From: Rheinheimera sp. 4Y26
Lineage (GTDB): Bacteria > Pseudomonadota > Gammaproteobacteria > Enterobacterales > Alteromonadaceae
Length of the DNA stretch: 64,000 nucleotides
Direction of reading: 5' to 3'
NCBI RefSeq assembly: GCF_025245835.1
Contig: NZ_JAOBWS010000001.1
Location: 372,001-436,000 of the forward strand
The position numbers and the translations under genes were made by a program. This document shows, piece by piece, positions 1-8,250 of the stretch (within the stretch, counting starts at the first letter, position 1; each line of letters begins with the position of its first letter). Under the pieces are notes generated by a model, which saw nothing but the letters and a program-made list of their open reading frames with translations, was not told where the DNA came from and made no database searches.

Positions 1-1188
1 GAACAGAAAAAACTCGACATGCAGATGAGTCTGCAGCAAATGTGGCCCCAGCTGCATTTTAAACATATCAATGCCAGCCAGGTGACTTTGCGCCAGTTAT
101 TAACACATCAGTCGGGTGCGGATAATCAACCTCTGGTGTGGGCGACCGCTTATAGTGGTGAGCATAACCCTTCAAGCCTGCTACAGTTGGTGGCACAGTC
201 TGTGCCGGATGCCAGCGCAAAAAACGGCGACTTCAGCTACAGCAATGTGGGTTATAACATTGCCAGTTTGTGGCTGGATACTATCAGTGGCCAACCCTGG
301 CAACAGCAGTTGCAACAGCTTATTTTTGACCCGCTGCAAATGAAACAAACCAGCGCAAGCCGCTCTGCTGCCAAAGACTGGCCTTTGGCTTTGCCTTATT
401 CTCTGATGCAAACCACAGCACCTTTATATCTGCAAAAAACCGATCAAACGATGCATGCAGCGGGTGGCATGTTGTCCAGCGCGCCAGACCTTGCCAAGTT
501 TCTGCTGGCACAAATGCCTTCGGCTAAAACTGCATTGCCAGCGCATGTCATCCGCCAATCGCAGCAGCCACAAGCCAGCACCGACAGCAGTTATGGTGAT
601 TTTGAGCGCAAAGGTTATGCCTATGGCTGGTACACAGGCCCATATAAAAACCAGCAGATGTTGCATCATTTTGGTGCTTTTGCCGGTTTTAGCGCCCATT
701 TGTCGTTGTTACCGCAGCAACAGATGGGGCTGGTGATTCTGCATAACGAAGACATGCTGAGCAAAGACTTAAATAACCTGATTGCCGACTATTGTTACGG
801 CTTGATGCTGGGTGACAACACAACCAAAACCCGTGTGCTGGCTGGTTTTGCCAAACTGCAACAAAAGCTGGCGCAGTTGCCGCAAATCAAACAGGCGCAT
901 CAGCAGAAAATTCTGGCCCGCAGTTTTCAACTGAGTTTACCTGTTGCCGCCTATACCGGGCTTTATCAACACCCTGAGCTGGGCAAAGTGAAGGTAAGCC
1001 TGAATGCGCGACAACAGCTGTTATTTCAATGGGGAGCGCTGCAGGCTGTCGCCACAGGTTTTGATGAAAAAGAGTCAGTCCGGCTGGAATGGGTGCCCAA
1101 TTCCGGTGAAGTGCTGCGTTTTGAGGTGCAACAGGGCAAGGTGCAGCAGCTTGTTTTGGGTCAGATGGTTTTTTATAAACAAAATTAG
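1..1188 (+). CDS. Serine hydrolase, class C beta-lactamase/DD-peptidase fold (5' end missing)
   Basis: The frame is open from the first base, so the gene starts upstream and 395 residues are visible. Family features seen are an RQLLTHQSG segment typical of the AmpC/penicillin-binding-like fold, a YSN second catalytic motif at about visible residue 80, and HFGAFAGF near residue 225 in place of the K/H-x-G third motif. The nucleophilic SxxK motif would lie upstream and cannot be checked. About 100 C-terminal residues look like the small beta-barrel domain often appended to such hydrolases. The substrate is unknown. A peptidase or esterase role is as likely as a beta-lactamase. It ends with TAG. 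Confidence 0.85.
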   Translation, partial: EQKKLDMQMSLQQMWPQLHFKHINASQVTLRQLLTHQSGADNQPLVWATAYSGEHNPSSLLQLVAQSVPDASAKNGDFSYSNVGYNIASLWLDTISGQPWQQQLQQLIFDPLQMKQTSASRSAAKDWPLALPYSLMQTTAPLYLQKTDQTMHAAGGMLSSAPDLAKFLLAQMPSAKTALPAHVIRQSQQPQASTDSSYGDFERKGYAYGWYTGPYKNQQMLHHFGAFAGFSAHLSLLPQQQMGLVILHNEDMLSKDLNNLIADYCYGLMLGDNTTKTRVLAGFAKLQQKLAQLPQIKQAHQQKILARSFQLSLPVAAYTGLYQHPELGKVKVSLNARQQLLFQWGALQAVATGFDEKESVRLEWVPNSGEVLRFEVQQGKVQQLVLGQMVFYKQN

Positions 1189-1341
1189 GGCTGGCAGTCC
1201 TTGAGCGCCGACATAATACCCATGGTTCAACTCAGATTTCGCCCGGCATTCATGGCTCAATAACAGCTAATTTTCGCATAAAGCTTTGCAAAGCGCTTAA
1301 ATGTGCCCACACTAAGGAAAAAGTGCCAAAACGAGGCTGTG

Positions 1342-2112
1342 ATGGAATTTCCGAGTCAAATCAAACAACAAAGTTGTATGGACTGCTTAAGTGGGCAGTC
1401 ATTGGGGTTTGAGATCCGCATGGCATTTCAGCCTATCATCGACTGGCAAACACGGCAGATAGCGGGTTACGAAGCATTGGTGCGCGGGCCTTTGGGCGAA
1501 GGGGCCGGTTGGGTGTTTGAACGTATTAACGATCAAAACAAATATTATTTTGACCAGGCCTGCCGGGTAAAAGCCATTGAAACCGCCTCTAAGCTTGGTC
1601 TGGATAAAATGCTCAGCATTAACTTTTTACCCAATGCGGTATATAACCCCGAAACCTGTATTCGCGCCACTATTGAAGCGGCCGATATGTTTGGTTTTGA
1701 TATCCGCAATATTATGTTTGAAGTGACCGAAAGTGAGCAGATTGTTGACCATAAAAAGCTGCTGAAGATTTTCGACAGTTATGCCAAAAGAGGTTTTATT
1801 ACTGCCATTGACGATTTTGGCTCAGGTTATGCCGATTTATCCTGGCTGGAGTCGTTGCGGCCCAGGGTGCTGAAACTGGATATGGGGCTGATTCGTAATA
1901 TCAACCAGCATCCGGCTAAACAGCAGCTGGTGGCGGATGTGCAAAAGCTTTGTCTGGATATGGGCACAGAAGTTTTGGCCGAAGGCATAGAACACAAAGC
2001 CGAACTGGATTATCTGGCTGGCGTTGGTATTCGTTATTTCCAGGGGTATTATTTTGCCAAACCTGCGCTGGAGCAGTTAATCCGCACTGACGAGATTGCA
2101 GTCTTACAGTAG
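1342..2112 (+). CDS. EAL-domain cyclic-di-GMP phosphodiesterase
   Basis: A 256-residue protein that is essentially one EAL domain, expected to hydrolyse c-di-GMP to pGpG in the cytoplasm. The catalytic set looks intact: EALVR, NFLPN, EVTES, IDDFGSGY, LKLD, AEGIEH and the terminal YFQGYYFAKP. A CxxC pair (CMDC) lies just before the domain, which could bind metal or sense redox (inference). ATG 1342 is chosen because GAGG sits 5 bases upstream. An in-frame GTG at 1303 lacks a good ribosome site. No sensor domain is visible, so the input may come through a partner protein. Confidence 0.92.
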   Translation: MEFPSQIKQQSCMDCLSGQSLGFEIRMAFQPIIDWQTRQIAGYEALVRGPLGEGAGWVFERINDQNKYYFDQACRVKAIETASKLGLDKMLSINFLPNAVYNPETCIRATIEAADMFGFDIRNIMFEVTESEQIVDHKKLLKIFDSYAKRGFITAIDDFGSGYADLSWLESLRPRVLKLDMGLIRNINQHPAKQQLVADVQKLCLDMGTEVLAEGIEHKAELDYLAGVGIRYFQGYYFAKPALEQLIRTDEIAVLQ

Positions 2113-2136
2113 TGCTACATGGCTATATTCTGGCTT

Positions 2137-2163
2137 AGGCAGTGAAGCAAAGTTTTACTGCCT
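2137..2163. other. Stem-loop between convergent genes
   Basis: AGGCAGT and ACTGCCT form a 7-bp perfect stem around a 13-base loop, between the EAL gene and the convergent lipocalin-like gene. There is no strong T-run on either side, so it may be a weak bidirectional terminator or an mRNA 3' end structure. Confidence 0.4.
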
Positions 2164-2169
2164 GAGCAT

Positions 2170-2637
2170 TTAGCCAGCTTTGTCATTGAGCTTTTGCCAC
2201 ACTTCTTTAATCAGCACACCATCTTCCATACCCTGATGTAACCACTGGTCGCCAGTCAACCGGCACTGAAAATGGTAACTTTTGCCCTGTAACCGCGGCA
2301 GTGATGCCGCATCCACCTGCTCGTGATAACCTGAGCTGTCGGTATAAAAAGTGCCGGTGGCGGCCACCTCAAATTTGCCGTCGGGTTGCCAGGTGATAAA
2401 ACTAAAATGCCGTCCGGCAATCAGTTTACGGCTCAGGGTGCTTTGCTGCTTAATTTCTGCCAGTAGTTTGCCATTGGCATCCAGATAAAGCGCTGATTCT
2501 AACTGCCAGCTGCCCTGCAATAGGGCTGCGCTGCAGTTGCTCTGTGCTTGCTGCGGAGTTTCAGTGGCCACAGCTGTGGTGGTATTCAGGGCCAAAGCCA
2601 ACCACAAAGCCAGTTTGTGCTGCTGCCTGGCAAACAA
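2170..2637 (-). CDS. Secreted lipocalin-like protein of unknown function
   Basis: A 155-residue protein with a hydrophobic N-terminal signal (LALWLALALNTTTAVA, likely cleaved after AVA). The mature part begins with a GSW motif and continues with GKLLAEI, FSFITW and ATGTFYTD, a pattern reminiscent of small lipocalin-like/DUF4488-type beta-barrels. A C-x-C style disulfide (Cys near mature residue 10 and near 128) is possible. The start is uncertain. The annotated start is a TTG at 2637. A CTG at 2652 in the same frame has AGGAG exactly 7 bases upstream and gives a better-formed signal peptide. No function can be assigned. Confidence 0.6.
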   Translation of the reverse strand: MFARQQHKLALWLALALNTTTAVATETPQQAQSNCSAALLQGSWQLESALYLDANGKLLAEIKQQSTLSRKLIAGRHFSFITWQPDGKFEVAATGTFYTDSSGYHEQVDAASLPRLQGKSYHFQCRLTGDQWLHQGMEDGVLIKEVWQKLNDKAG

Positions 2638-2834
2638 AATTGTTGTGTTCAGAGTGGTGCTCCTGCGGCTTTTTATGGGTGTAAAGAAGCTAACTTGCCA
2701 ACAATTTCTAATAAAAACAACAGTTTTTGTCTAATGCCTTGCCTTAGGGTTACAGCGCTTGCCCCTTGCTGCAGCTGGCAATTGCGCTCAGGCTATGCCT
2801 ACAATGCAGGCATCCGGATGTCTGAGGGGAAGTT

Positions 2835-4013
2835 ATGAAAATCGCAAGTAAAATTGTGCATGCTGGCCGCGATAAAAAATGGACAGGTTACAGCGTAAAT
2901 GTGCCTGTGGTGCGGGCCTCCACTGTAGTGTTTGATACCGTCAGTGAGCTCAAACATGCTACCGCCAAAAGAGGCGAGCAGGTGCCTTATTATGGCCGTC
3001 GTGGCACCCAAACCCATTTTGCCTTCAGTGACGCTATTTGTGAGCTGGAAGGTGGTGCCGGTTGTGCTTTATATCCTTGTGGTGCAGCTGCTATCAGCGG
3101 TGCTTTGCTGGCGTTTTTACAAAGTGGTGACCATCTGCTGATGGTGGATACAGTGTATGAACCCACCCGGGCTTTGTGCGATAAGCTTCTGAAAAACCTC
3201 GGTATTGAAACCACTTATTATGACCCTTTGATTGGCGCTGGTATCAAAGCGCTGATCCGCCCCAACACCAAAGTGATTTTCCTCGAGTCCCCTGGTTCTA
3301 TTACCATGGAAGTGCAGGATGTGCCGGCCATTTGTGCTGTAGCCAAAGCGCATAATGTACTGGTGATGCTGGATAACACCTGGGCTTCTCCTTTGTTATT
3401 TAAGCCTTTTGCCCATGGCGTGGATGTATCTATTCAGGCCGCCACTAAATATATTGTCGGCCATTCTGATGTGATGCTGGGTACGGCCAGCGCCAACGAA
3501 AAATATTGGCCACAGCTGCGCGAAGCCAGTTATTTGCTGGGTTATTGTGCTTCGGCCGATGATGTGTATCTGGCAGCACGGGGTTTAAGAACTATTGGTG
3601 TGCGCCTGGCGCAGCATCAGCAAAATACCGCGCAAGTGCTGGCTTACCTGCAGCAAAGGCCGGAAATAGCCCGTATTTTGCACCCTTCTTTGCCCGATCA
3701 TCCGGGCCACGCTGAATTTAAACGTGATTTTTCCGGCAGCAATGGTTTGTTATCGCTGGTGCTCAAAAATGGTGACGCCAAAGCTGTGACCGCTTTTGTC
3801 GAAGGCATGCAGTTTTTTAAAATGGGTTTTTCCTGGGGCGGTTATGAAAGCCTGGTGACTTTTAATCTGAATTTGCAAAGTATCAGAACTGCCACCGTCT
3901 GGCCTTATGCCGGCCCTGTGGTCCGGCTGCATATTGGCCTGGAAGATCCTGCCGATTTAATTGCCGATTTAGCTGCTGCTTTTGAACGTTTTAACAACAC
4001 GCTGGCGTCCTGA
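2835..4013 (+). CDS. metC: Cystathionine beta-lyase (PLP)
   Basis: 392 residues, close to the E. coli MetC length. It cleaves cystathionine to homocysteine, pyruvate and ammonia in methionine biosynthesis. Recognised by the near-identical segments FYGRRGT-like YYGRRGTQTHF, CELEGGAGC, PCGAAA, FLESPGSITMEV, VPAI and SWGGYESL. The PLP lysine is K205 in SIQAATKYIVGHSD. GAGGGGAAG directly precedes ATG 2835. It stands alone, with no met genes beside it. Confidence 0.95.
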   Translation: MKIASKIVHAGRDKKWTGYSVNVPVVRASTVVFDTVSELKHATAKRGEQVPYYGRRGTQTHFAFSDAICELEGGAGCALYPCGAAAISGALLAFLQSGDHLLMVDTVYEPTRALCDKLLKNLGIETTYYDPLIGAGIKALIRPNTKVIFLESPGSITMEVQDVPAICAVAKAHNVLVMLDNTWASPLLFKPFAHGVDVSIQAATKYIVGHSDVMLGTASANEKYWPQLREASYLLGYCASADDVYLAARGLRTIGVRLAQHQQNTAQVLAYLQQRPEIARILHPSLPDHPGHAEFKRDFSGSNGLLSLVLKNGDAKAVTAFVEGMQFFKMGFSWGGYESLVTFNLNLQSIRTATVWPYAGPVVRLHIGLEDPADLIADLAAAFERFNNTLAS

Positions 4014-4025
4014 GTCTAAGCGACG

Positions 4026-4070
4026 GACTGCTGCGGCATCCGGCTAAACCGGGAGCCGCAGCCAGCAGTC
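4026..4070. other. Long GC-rich stem-loop after metC
   Basis: GACTGCT near 4026 pairs with AGCAGTC ending at 4070, and GCGGC pairs with GCCGC inside, with a small bulge and an inner CCGG/CCGG pair. There is no T-run. It could be a factor-dependent terminator or a REP-like 3' mRNA structure. It lies between metC and the binding-protein gene. Confidence 0.45.
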
Positions 4071-4116
4071 TGGGCTATAGTGATAGTTATCTGATTAAGC
4101 TCAGGAAATGGTTGTG

Positions 4117-4863
4117 ATGCGCTCGGGCTTGTTGCTGTTGGGTTTGCTGTTATTTTGCTCCAGGCTGGCGGCGGATCTGTGCCCGGCTGAGTTTCGGATG
4201 CCTTATAACAGCAGCTGGGCACCTTATGTACAGGTGCAGGACGAGTCGGTCACAGGCACTGATATTGAACTGATTCGAAATCTGCTCAGTGGCGTCGGCG
4301 CTGAACTGAAGTTGGTGCCACTGCCGGAATCGCGGGCGCTCAGTCAGCTGGCGCAGGGGCAGGTGGACATGATTTTTGCCGCTTCTTATACCAAAGAACG
4401 CGCTGAATATGCCTGGTTTTCCAAAGCTTACCGCACTGAAACAAATCAGCTGATAGTGCATAAACAGCTGCTGCAGACTTACCCGCAAATCAACAACAAA
4501 GCAGGTTTTTTAGCGCTGGCAGCACGCCGGCTGGCTGGTGCTTATAACCCCAAAGGTTATTATGGTGATGAGTTTGAGCAGGTTAAACAATTGCCGCAGG
4601 TAGTGCAGCGCTCGCTGGCCATTTTTGATGCAGAGCAGCGGCTGGAACTGGTACTCAGCCAGCGCGCCGACTACAGCATAGTGGACAGCGGGTGGCTTTT
4701 GCAGCGCCAGGCGCAACAGGGAGAATTACCGGCGCTGGCGGTGCTGCCCTTTGTGTTATATCAGGCCGATATCCATTTGATGTTCAGCAAAAAAACCATC
4801 ACGCCGGCCTGTGTTGAAAAGCTAAATACGCTGTTAAAACCGATAAAACCACTCAAGCCATAG
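4117..4863 (+). CDS. Periplasmic substrate-binding protein, family 3-like, solitary
   Basis: About 248 residues with an N-terminal signal (GLLLLGLLLFCSRLAA) and a bacterial extracellular solute-binding family 3 fold: NSSWAPYVQV at the start, GTDIELIRNLL, LAQGQVDMIFAASYTKERAEYAWFS, then a second lobe ending in LMFSKKT. No ABC permease or ATPase gene is adjacent, so uptake with a distant transporter, or a sensory role, are both possible. AGGA at 4103 favours ATG 4117 (spacing 10) over the in-frame ATG at 4108 (spacing 1). Related solitary proteins occur at 38315 and 43038. Confidence 0.8.
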   Translation: MRSGLLLLGLLLFCSRLAADLCPAEFRMPYNSSWAPYVQVQDESVTGTDIELIRNLLSGVGAELKLVPLPESRALSQLAQGQVDMIFAASYTKERAEYAWFSKAYRTETNQLIVHKQLLQTYPQINNKAGFLALAARRLAGAYNPKGYYGDEFEQVKQLPQVVQRSLAIFDAEQRLELVLSQRADYSIVDSGWLLQRQAQQGELPALAVLPFVLYQADIHLMFSKKTITPACVEKLNTLLKPIKPLKP

Positions 4864-4887
4864 CCAGGCTGGTTCGCAAGCTTGAGG

Positions 4888-5586
4888 TTACTTCAAAAAA
4901 TTTTCCACATCTTCACCGGTCAGTTTGCCAATCTGACTGAATAAATACCAAAGCGCCGCCATCATTAACACCATACTGGGCAGTGCAATCACCGGATAGC
5001 TCAGTGCTGTCATCCGGCCCAGTTCTTCGTTATAGGCTGTGGTGCCGGGTGGGCTGACTAAAATCCATTTAGCGAGCAGATAATTCAGCAGCGACGACAC
5101 AAAAAATGAGCCAGCCAGTAAATGGTTGGTGACATTCATTTTTTGCTCAAAAGCTTCGGTGTTATTGGTTTTCGCCAGTGCCGCCTGCAGTTTTTCCATA
5201 TTCAACAGCTGAGCATTTTCCAGCATGGCTTTGATCAAATGGAACTTGCTGTGCTGGCTAAACCACACCAATAAACCAATAATGCCGGGCACCGCCGCTT
5301 CTTTAATGGCGATATATTTGGGGTCCAGCTGCAGCAGGCTCATACCGCCGGTCAGCAACACCGAAATTAACCCCACCACTGAAAAAAAGTTCACTTTGCC
5401 CGACTGTTTTAACTCCCACAGGCCATAACCAATAGGAAAACATAACGCCACCACCAGGCCCCAGACCGGGCCTAAATAAGCTTCGGTGCTGAATTTACTG
5501 AGAATAATTACCGGAATTGCAATATTAAACAGAAGGTTAGGAAGAAGGCCTTGCGGCTTTTTTTCGGCTGGTACGGACTGCGACAT
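4888..5586 (-). CDS. Multi-pass inner-membrane protein, VC0807-like
   Basis: 232 residues with roughly six hydrophobic segments (LLFNIAIPVIILSKF, LVVALCFPIGYGLWEL, FFSVVGLISVLLTGG, AVPGIIGLLVWFS, LLAGSFFVSSLLNYLLA, LPSMVLMMAALWYLF). It resembles the conserved VC0807-type family, sometimes annotated as an intracellular septation-like or MFS-like protein. No function is established that I can point to. ATG 5586 has GAGG 7 bases upstream. The longer in-frame TTG at 5604 has none. Confidence 0.75.
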   Translation of the reverse strand: MSQSVPAEKKPQGLLPNLLFNIAIPVIILSKFSTEAYLGPVWGLVVALCFPIGYGLWELKQSGKVNFFSVVGLISVLLTGGMSLLQLDPKYIAIKEAAVPGIIGLLVWFSQHSKFHLIKAMLENAQLLNMEKLQAALAKTNNTEAFEQKMNVTNHLLAGSFFVSSLLNYLLAKWILVSPPGTTAYNEELGRMTALSYPVIALPSMVLMMAALWYLFSQIGKLTGEDVENFLK

Positions 5587-5655
5587 AATCAAACCTCGAA
5601 GCAAACAACGGCTGAAACTTCGGGTTCAGCCTGACAGCGCCTTTTTACCATAGTC

Positions 5656-6321
5656 TCAGTCCGGATTGCTATCAGCCTGCGTTTGGCTTTTTACTGCAGC
5701 ATCGGCCGATGCCGGCCTTGCCAGCTGAAAATTATCCGGCTGCCGGCTATGGCTGTACCACAAGCCACCTAACCTGGCTAACAGGTCCAGTTCGTTGTGC
5801 CTGAGTTTGTGCTGCTCATCCAGCAGCGCATCGGCAATATCAATACATAACACTTCGGCCAGCAGGATATCGCAGCTGGGCTGGTGCGCCGGGTATGGCG
5901 TCAGACTCACCACTTTGCATTCAAAACTCACAGGGCTGGCGGCCACTTTCGGCGGTCGCACTTGTTGTGCCGGTATTGTGTTGATGTTCAATGCGTCGAT
6001 TTCGCTGACATTTTTGGCAAAGCTGGCGGCAGTAGCGTTCATCAGGCCGGCCAGCTCAGGTGTGACCAGGTGCACCACCAGCTCCGGGCACAGCTGCAAA
6101 TTGCGGCTGCTGTCTTTCTGGCTACCGTCGGCATGGCGGTTAATCGAAATCATCAAGGTTGGCGGCTGGTCGGTCACCAGCTGAAAAAAGCTAAAAGGCG
6201 CCAGATTGCTGTGGCCCTGGTTATCACAACTGCTGAGCCAGGCAATAGGCCTTGGCACCACAGTACCGGCCAGCAAGGGGTAAAGCCGCTCGGGCGGCGT
6301 ATGTAAACAATCAAAAATCAT
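5656..6321 (-). CDS. Flavin reductase-like FMN-binding split-barrel protein
   Basis: 221 residues of the flavoredoxin/flavin reductase-like type: PLLAGTVVPRPIAWLSS at the N-terminus, then NLAPFSFFQLVTDQPPTLMIS, MNATAASF and a LARLGGLWYS segment near the C-terminus. Family members bind FMN and act as NAD(P)H:flavin oxidoreductases or small-molecule oxidoreductases. The exact substrate is not readable from sequence. AGGACC lies 5' of ATG 6321. The last 20 residues (after PASADAAV) are low complexity and probably disordered. Confidence 0.85.
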   Translation of the reverse strand: MIFDCLHTPPERLYPLLAGTVVPRPIAWLSSCDNQGHSNLAPFSFFQLVTDQPPTLMISINRHADGSQKDSSRNLQLCPELVVHLVTPELAGLMNATAASFAKNVSEIDALNINTIPAQQVRPPKVAASPVSFECKVVSLTPYPAHQPSCDILLAEVLCIDIADALLDEQHKLRHNELDLLARLGGLWYSHSRQPDNFQLARPASADAAVKSQTQADSNPD

Positions 6322-6415
6322 CTGATGGTCCTGTGTTCTGACTGATTAAAAAACAAGGGCTACCGGGCACTTGCAAAAAAATAATGAAAAAAACTGGCAA
6401 TTATTACTGTGTGCT

Positions 6416-6460
6416 GCATAGTATATGCTGTGTGTCATACAGTGTGCGACGCACAGTATG
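6416..6460. promoter_or_regulatory. Candidate PadR operator: two inverted repeats upstream of padR
   Basis: Two dyads lie 96-140 bases before the padR start. GCATA-N3-TATGC is at 6416-6428. A longer imperfect palindrome at 6436-6460 has arms CATAC/GTATG with inner GTG/CAC. Both contain a GCATA/CATAC-like half-site, as expected for a dimeric winged-helix repressor controlling its own operon (inference). The divergent flavin-protein gene starts at 6321 and could share control. Confidence 0.5.
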
Positions 6461-6555
6461 GTGCGCAGCCTTTACCAGCCGCTGTTTGGTGAATGCGCCC
6501 TGTGCAAACAACTTAACATGACACGCAGTGAGGTGTCAGTGATACAGGAACAACA

Positions 6556-6888
6556 ATGACAGAAAGCCGCTTTGACAAAATGCGCGGTGAACTCAGGCGC
6601 GGTGTACTGGTGCTGGCCGTGCTCGCCTCGCTCAAACAGCCGCATTATGGCTATTCGCTGCGTAAACAACTGCTTGATAACGGCATCGACATTGATGAAG
6701 GCACTTTATACCCGCTGGTGCGACGGCTGGCCGAACAAGGTTTGCTCGACAGTGAATGGCAGCAGGCTGAAGGGCGGGAGCGGCGTTATTACCAGCTGTC
6801 GGCTGAAGGGGCGCTGTTGCTGCAACAACTGACCGCCGAATGGCAGTTACTCAATGGTGCTCTGGCCAACTTAGTGGAGAATATCTGA
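6556..6888 (+). CDS. PadR-family transcriptional regulator
   Basis: 110 residues, the size of the short PadR subfamily 2. The winged helix is clear: LRRGVLVLAVLASL, HYGYSLRKQLL, then IDEGTLYPLVRRLAEQGLLDSEW and ERRYYQLSAEG forming the wing. The final 30 residues give the dimerisation helix. It is translationally coupled to the next gene, its TGA overlapping the following ATG by one base. PadR plus HAAS-domain membrane protein is a recurring pair, and PadR likely represses the operon through the dyads upstream. Confidence 0.93.
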   Translation: MTESRFDKMRGELRRGVLVLAVLASLKQPHYGYSLRKQLLDNGIDIDEGTLYPLVRRLAEQGLLDSEWQQAEGRERRYYQLSAEGALLLQQLTAEWQLLNGALANLVENI

Positions 6889-7856
6889 TGGAACTTGTAC
6901 AACGATATGTCAGCGCTGTGCAGCGCTATTTGCCCGAAGAGCAACAAGCTGCTATTGGCCGTGAGCTCAGCGCTGATATTGCCGATAAAATTGCCCATCA
7001 GGCAGAAGAAGCCGGCCGTACGCTCAGCGACAGTGAAATCGCCACGCTGCTGCAGCAATGGGGGCATCCACGCTTAGTGGCCAGCCAGTATGTGCCGCCA
7101 CTGCCGCTGGTCAGCAGTGAGCTGATGCCGTTGTACTGGCAGGTGCTGAAACTGGTGCTGGCTTTGCTCTTTGTCTGGCAGGTGCTGGGCGCCAGTATGG
7201 CGCTGCTGCAGGCTGAACAGCTGCGGCCAATACAGTTTTTATTGCAGCTGACGGTTGGTTTTTTTGATGAAGCCGCCACCGCTTTTATGGTGATCACGCT
7301 GATTTTTTATGCGCAGCAATTCGGCGGTCCGCTGCTGGGCTGGGCGCAGCAAACAAAGTGGCAAGTGACTGATTTACCGCCCGCTGAGCGGCCATGGCAA
7401 CAGATGAGGCTCAGTGACAGCATCACCGAGCTTGCCACCACCGGCTTTTTGCTATTGTTGTTTTGGTATCCGCTGTGGATGCCGGCTGAAACTTTGGCAG
7501 GCCTGAGAGTGGTGCCAGGTGATGTTGTGATGCAACAGCGGCCTGTGATCACCGTCTTATTGTTGTTATCGCTGGCTTTTAGCATCTGGTGTTGGTTCAG
7601 GCCTTACTGGCAGCAGGCAACACTCTGGGTGAATCTGGTTTTAAATCTGGCTTTTATCTGTGTGCTGGCCTGGCTGGCGGGTCTGGATGCGATAGTGGTT
7701 GGCACAACGCAGCCACTGCCGGAGTTACTGGAGCTGTCTGATATTAACAGAGTGCTGAAACACAGCGCCTGGCTTGTTGGGCTTTATCTGCTGTATGAAG
7801 CAGGGCGCGACCTGTACCGGCTGCGGCAGCTGAAAAAACCGGCCAGCGCTGGCTAA
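6888..7856 (+). CDS. HAAS-domain membrane protein coupled to PadR
   Basis: 322 residues. The first 80 (LVQRYVSAVQRYLPEEQQ, IGRELSADIADKI, LLQQWGHPRLVASQY) match the HAAS/DUF1700-type helical domain typically found next to PadR regulators. The rest holds about six hydrophobic segments, so it is an inner-membrane protein, possibly the stress or envelope target that PadR controls. ATG 6888 overlaps the padR stop and has GGAGA upstream. An in-frame start at 6840 lies inside padR and is not favoured. Confidence 0.85.
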   Translation: MELVQRYVSAVQRYLPEEQQAAIGRELSADIADKIAHQAEEAGRTLSDSEIATLLQQWGHPRLVASQYVPPLPLVSSELMPLYWQVLKLVLALLFVWQVLGASMALLQAEQLRPIQFLLQLTVGFFDEAATAFMVITLIFYAQQFGGPLLGWAQQTKWQVTDLPPAERPWQQMRLSDSITELATTGFLLLLFWYPLWMPAETLAGLRVVPGDVVMQQRPVITVLLLLSLAFSIWCWFRPYWQQATLWVNLVLNLAFICVLAWLAGLDAIVVGTTQPLPELLELSDINRVLKHSAWLVGLYLLYEAGRDLYRLRQLKKPASAG

Positions 7857-7875
7857 CTGCAGCTATTTTGCTGGT

Positions 7876-7913
7876 GCCAGCCAGCGCTTTTGGGCGCTTC
7901 GGCTGGCCTTTTT
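7876..7913 (+). terminator. Rho-independent terminator of the padR operon
   Basis: GCCAGCC-AGCGC pairs with GCGCT-(TC)-GGCTGGC and is followed by CTTTTT. It lies 20 bases after the stop of the HAAS gene. Confidence 0.7.
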
Positions 7914-7934
7914 CCGGGGCTATGACAGAACCTT

Positions 7935-7976
7935 AGGCAGGCACTCAGGCAGTTACTCAGGCAGTTACTCAGGTAG
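7935..7976 (+). repeat. 12-bp tandem repeat in the bacterioferritin upstream region
   Basis: Units AGGCAGGCACTC, AGGCAGTTACTC, AGGCAGTTACTC and a partial AGGTAG stand head to tail. This is the only ordered structure in the 394-base gap between the HAAS gene and the bfr pair. Further right the sequence turns A/T-rich (8020-8150), as expected of a promoter region. No clear Fur box was recognised. Confidence 0.75.
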
Positions 7977-8250
7977 ACAATGGGCCAGGTAATTGAAAAG
8001 CCATCAGTTTTTTGGGTTGGGCGCTTGATTAAAAACTCAACAAGAACTCTGGTGTTAAAGCGAAGCGTTCTCAATTGCATGTTTATGATTTTATTCATGT
8101 TTTTTCAAAATTAAAACTCGACAATCCGTAATCTCCGACTAAAATAGTCAACATTTCCGGCGGGTTTTGCCGTGCTGTTCAGCCTATTCTGCTCTGAGGC
8201 TGATGCTGATGTTAAATCCGACTTTTAATCTGACGTGCAGGAGCCCCACC

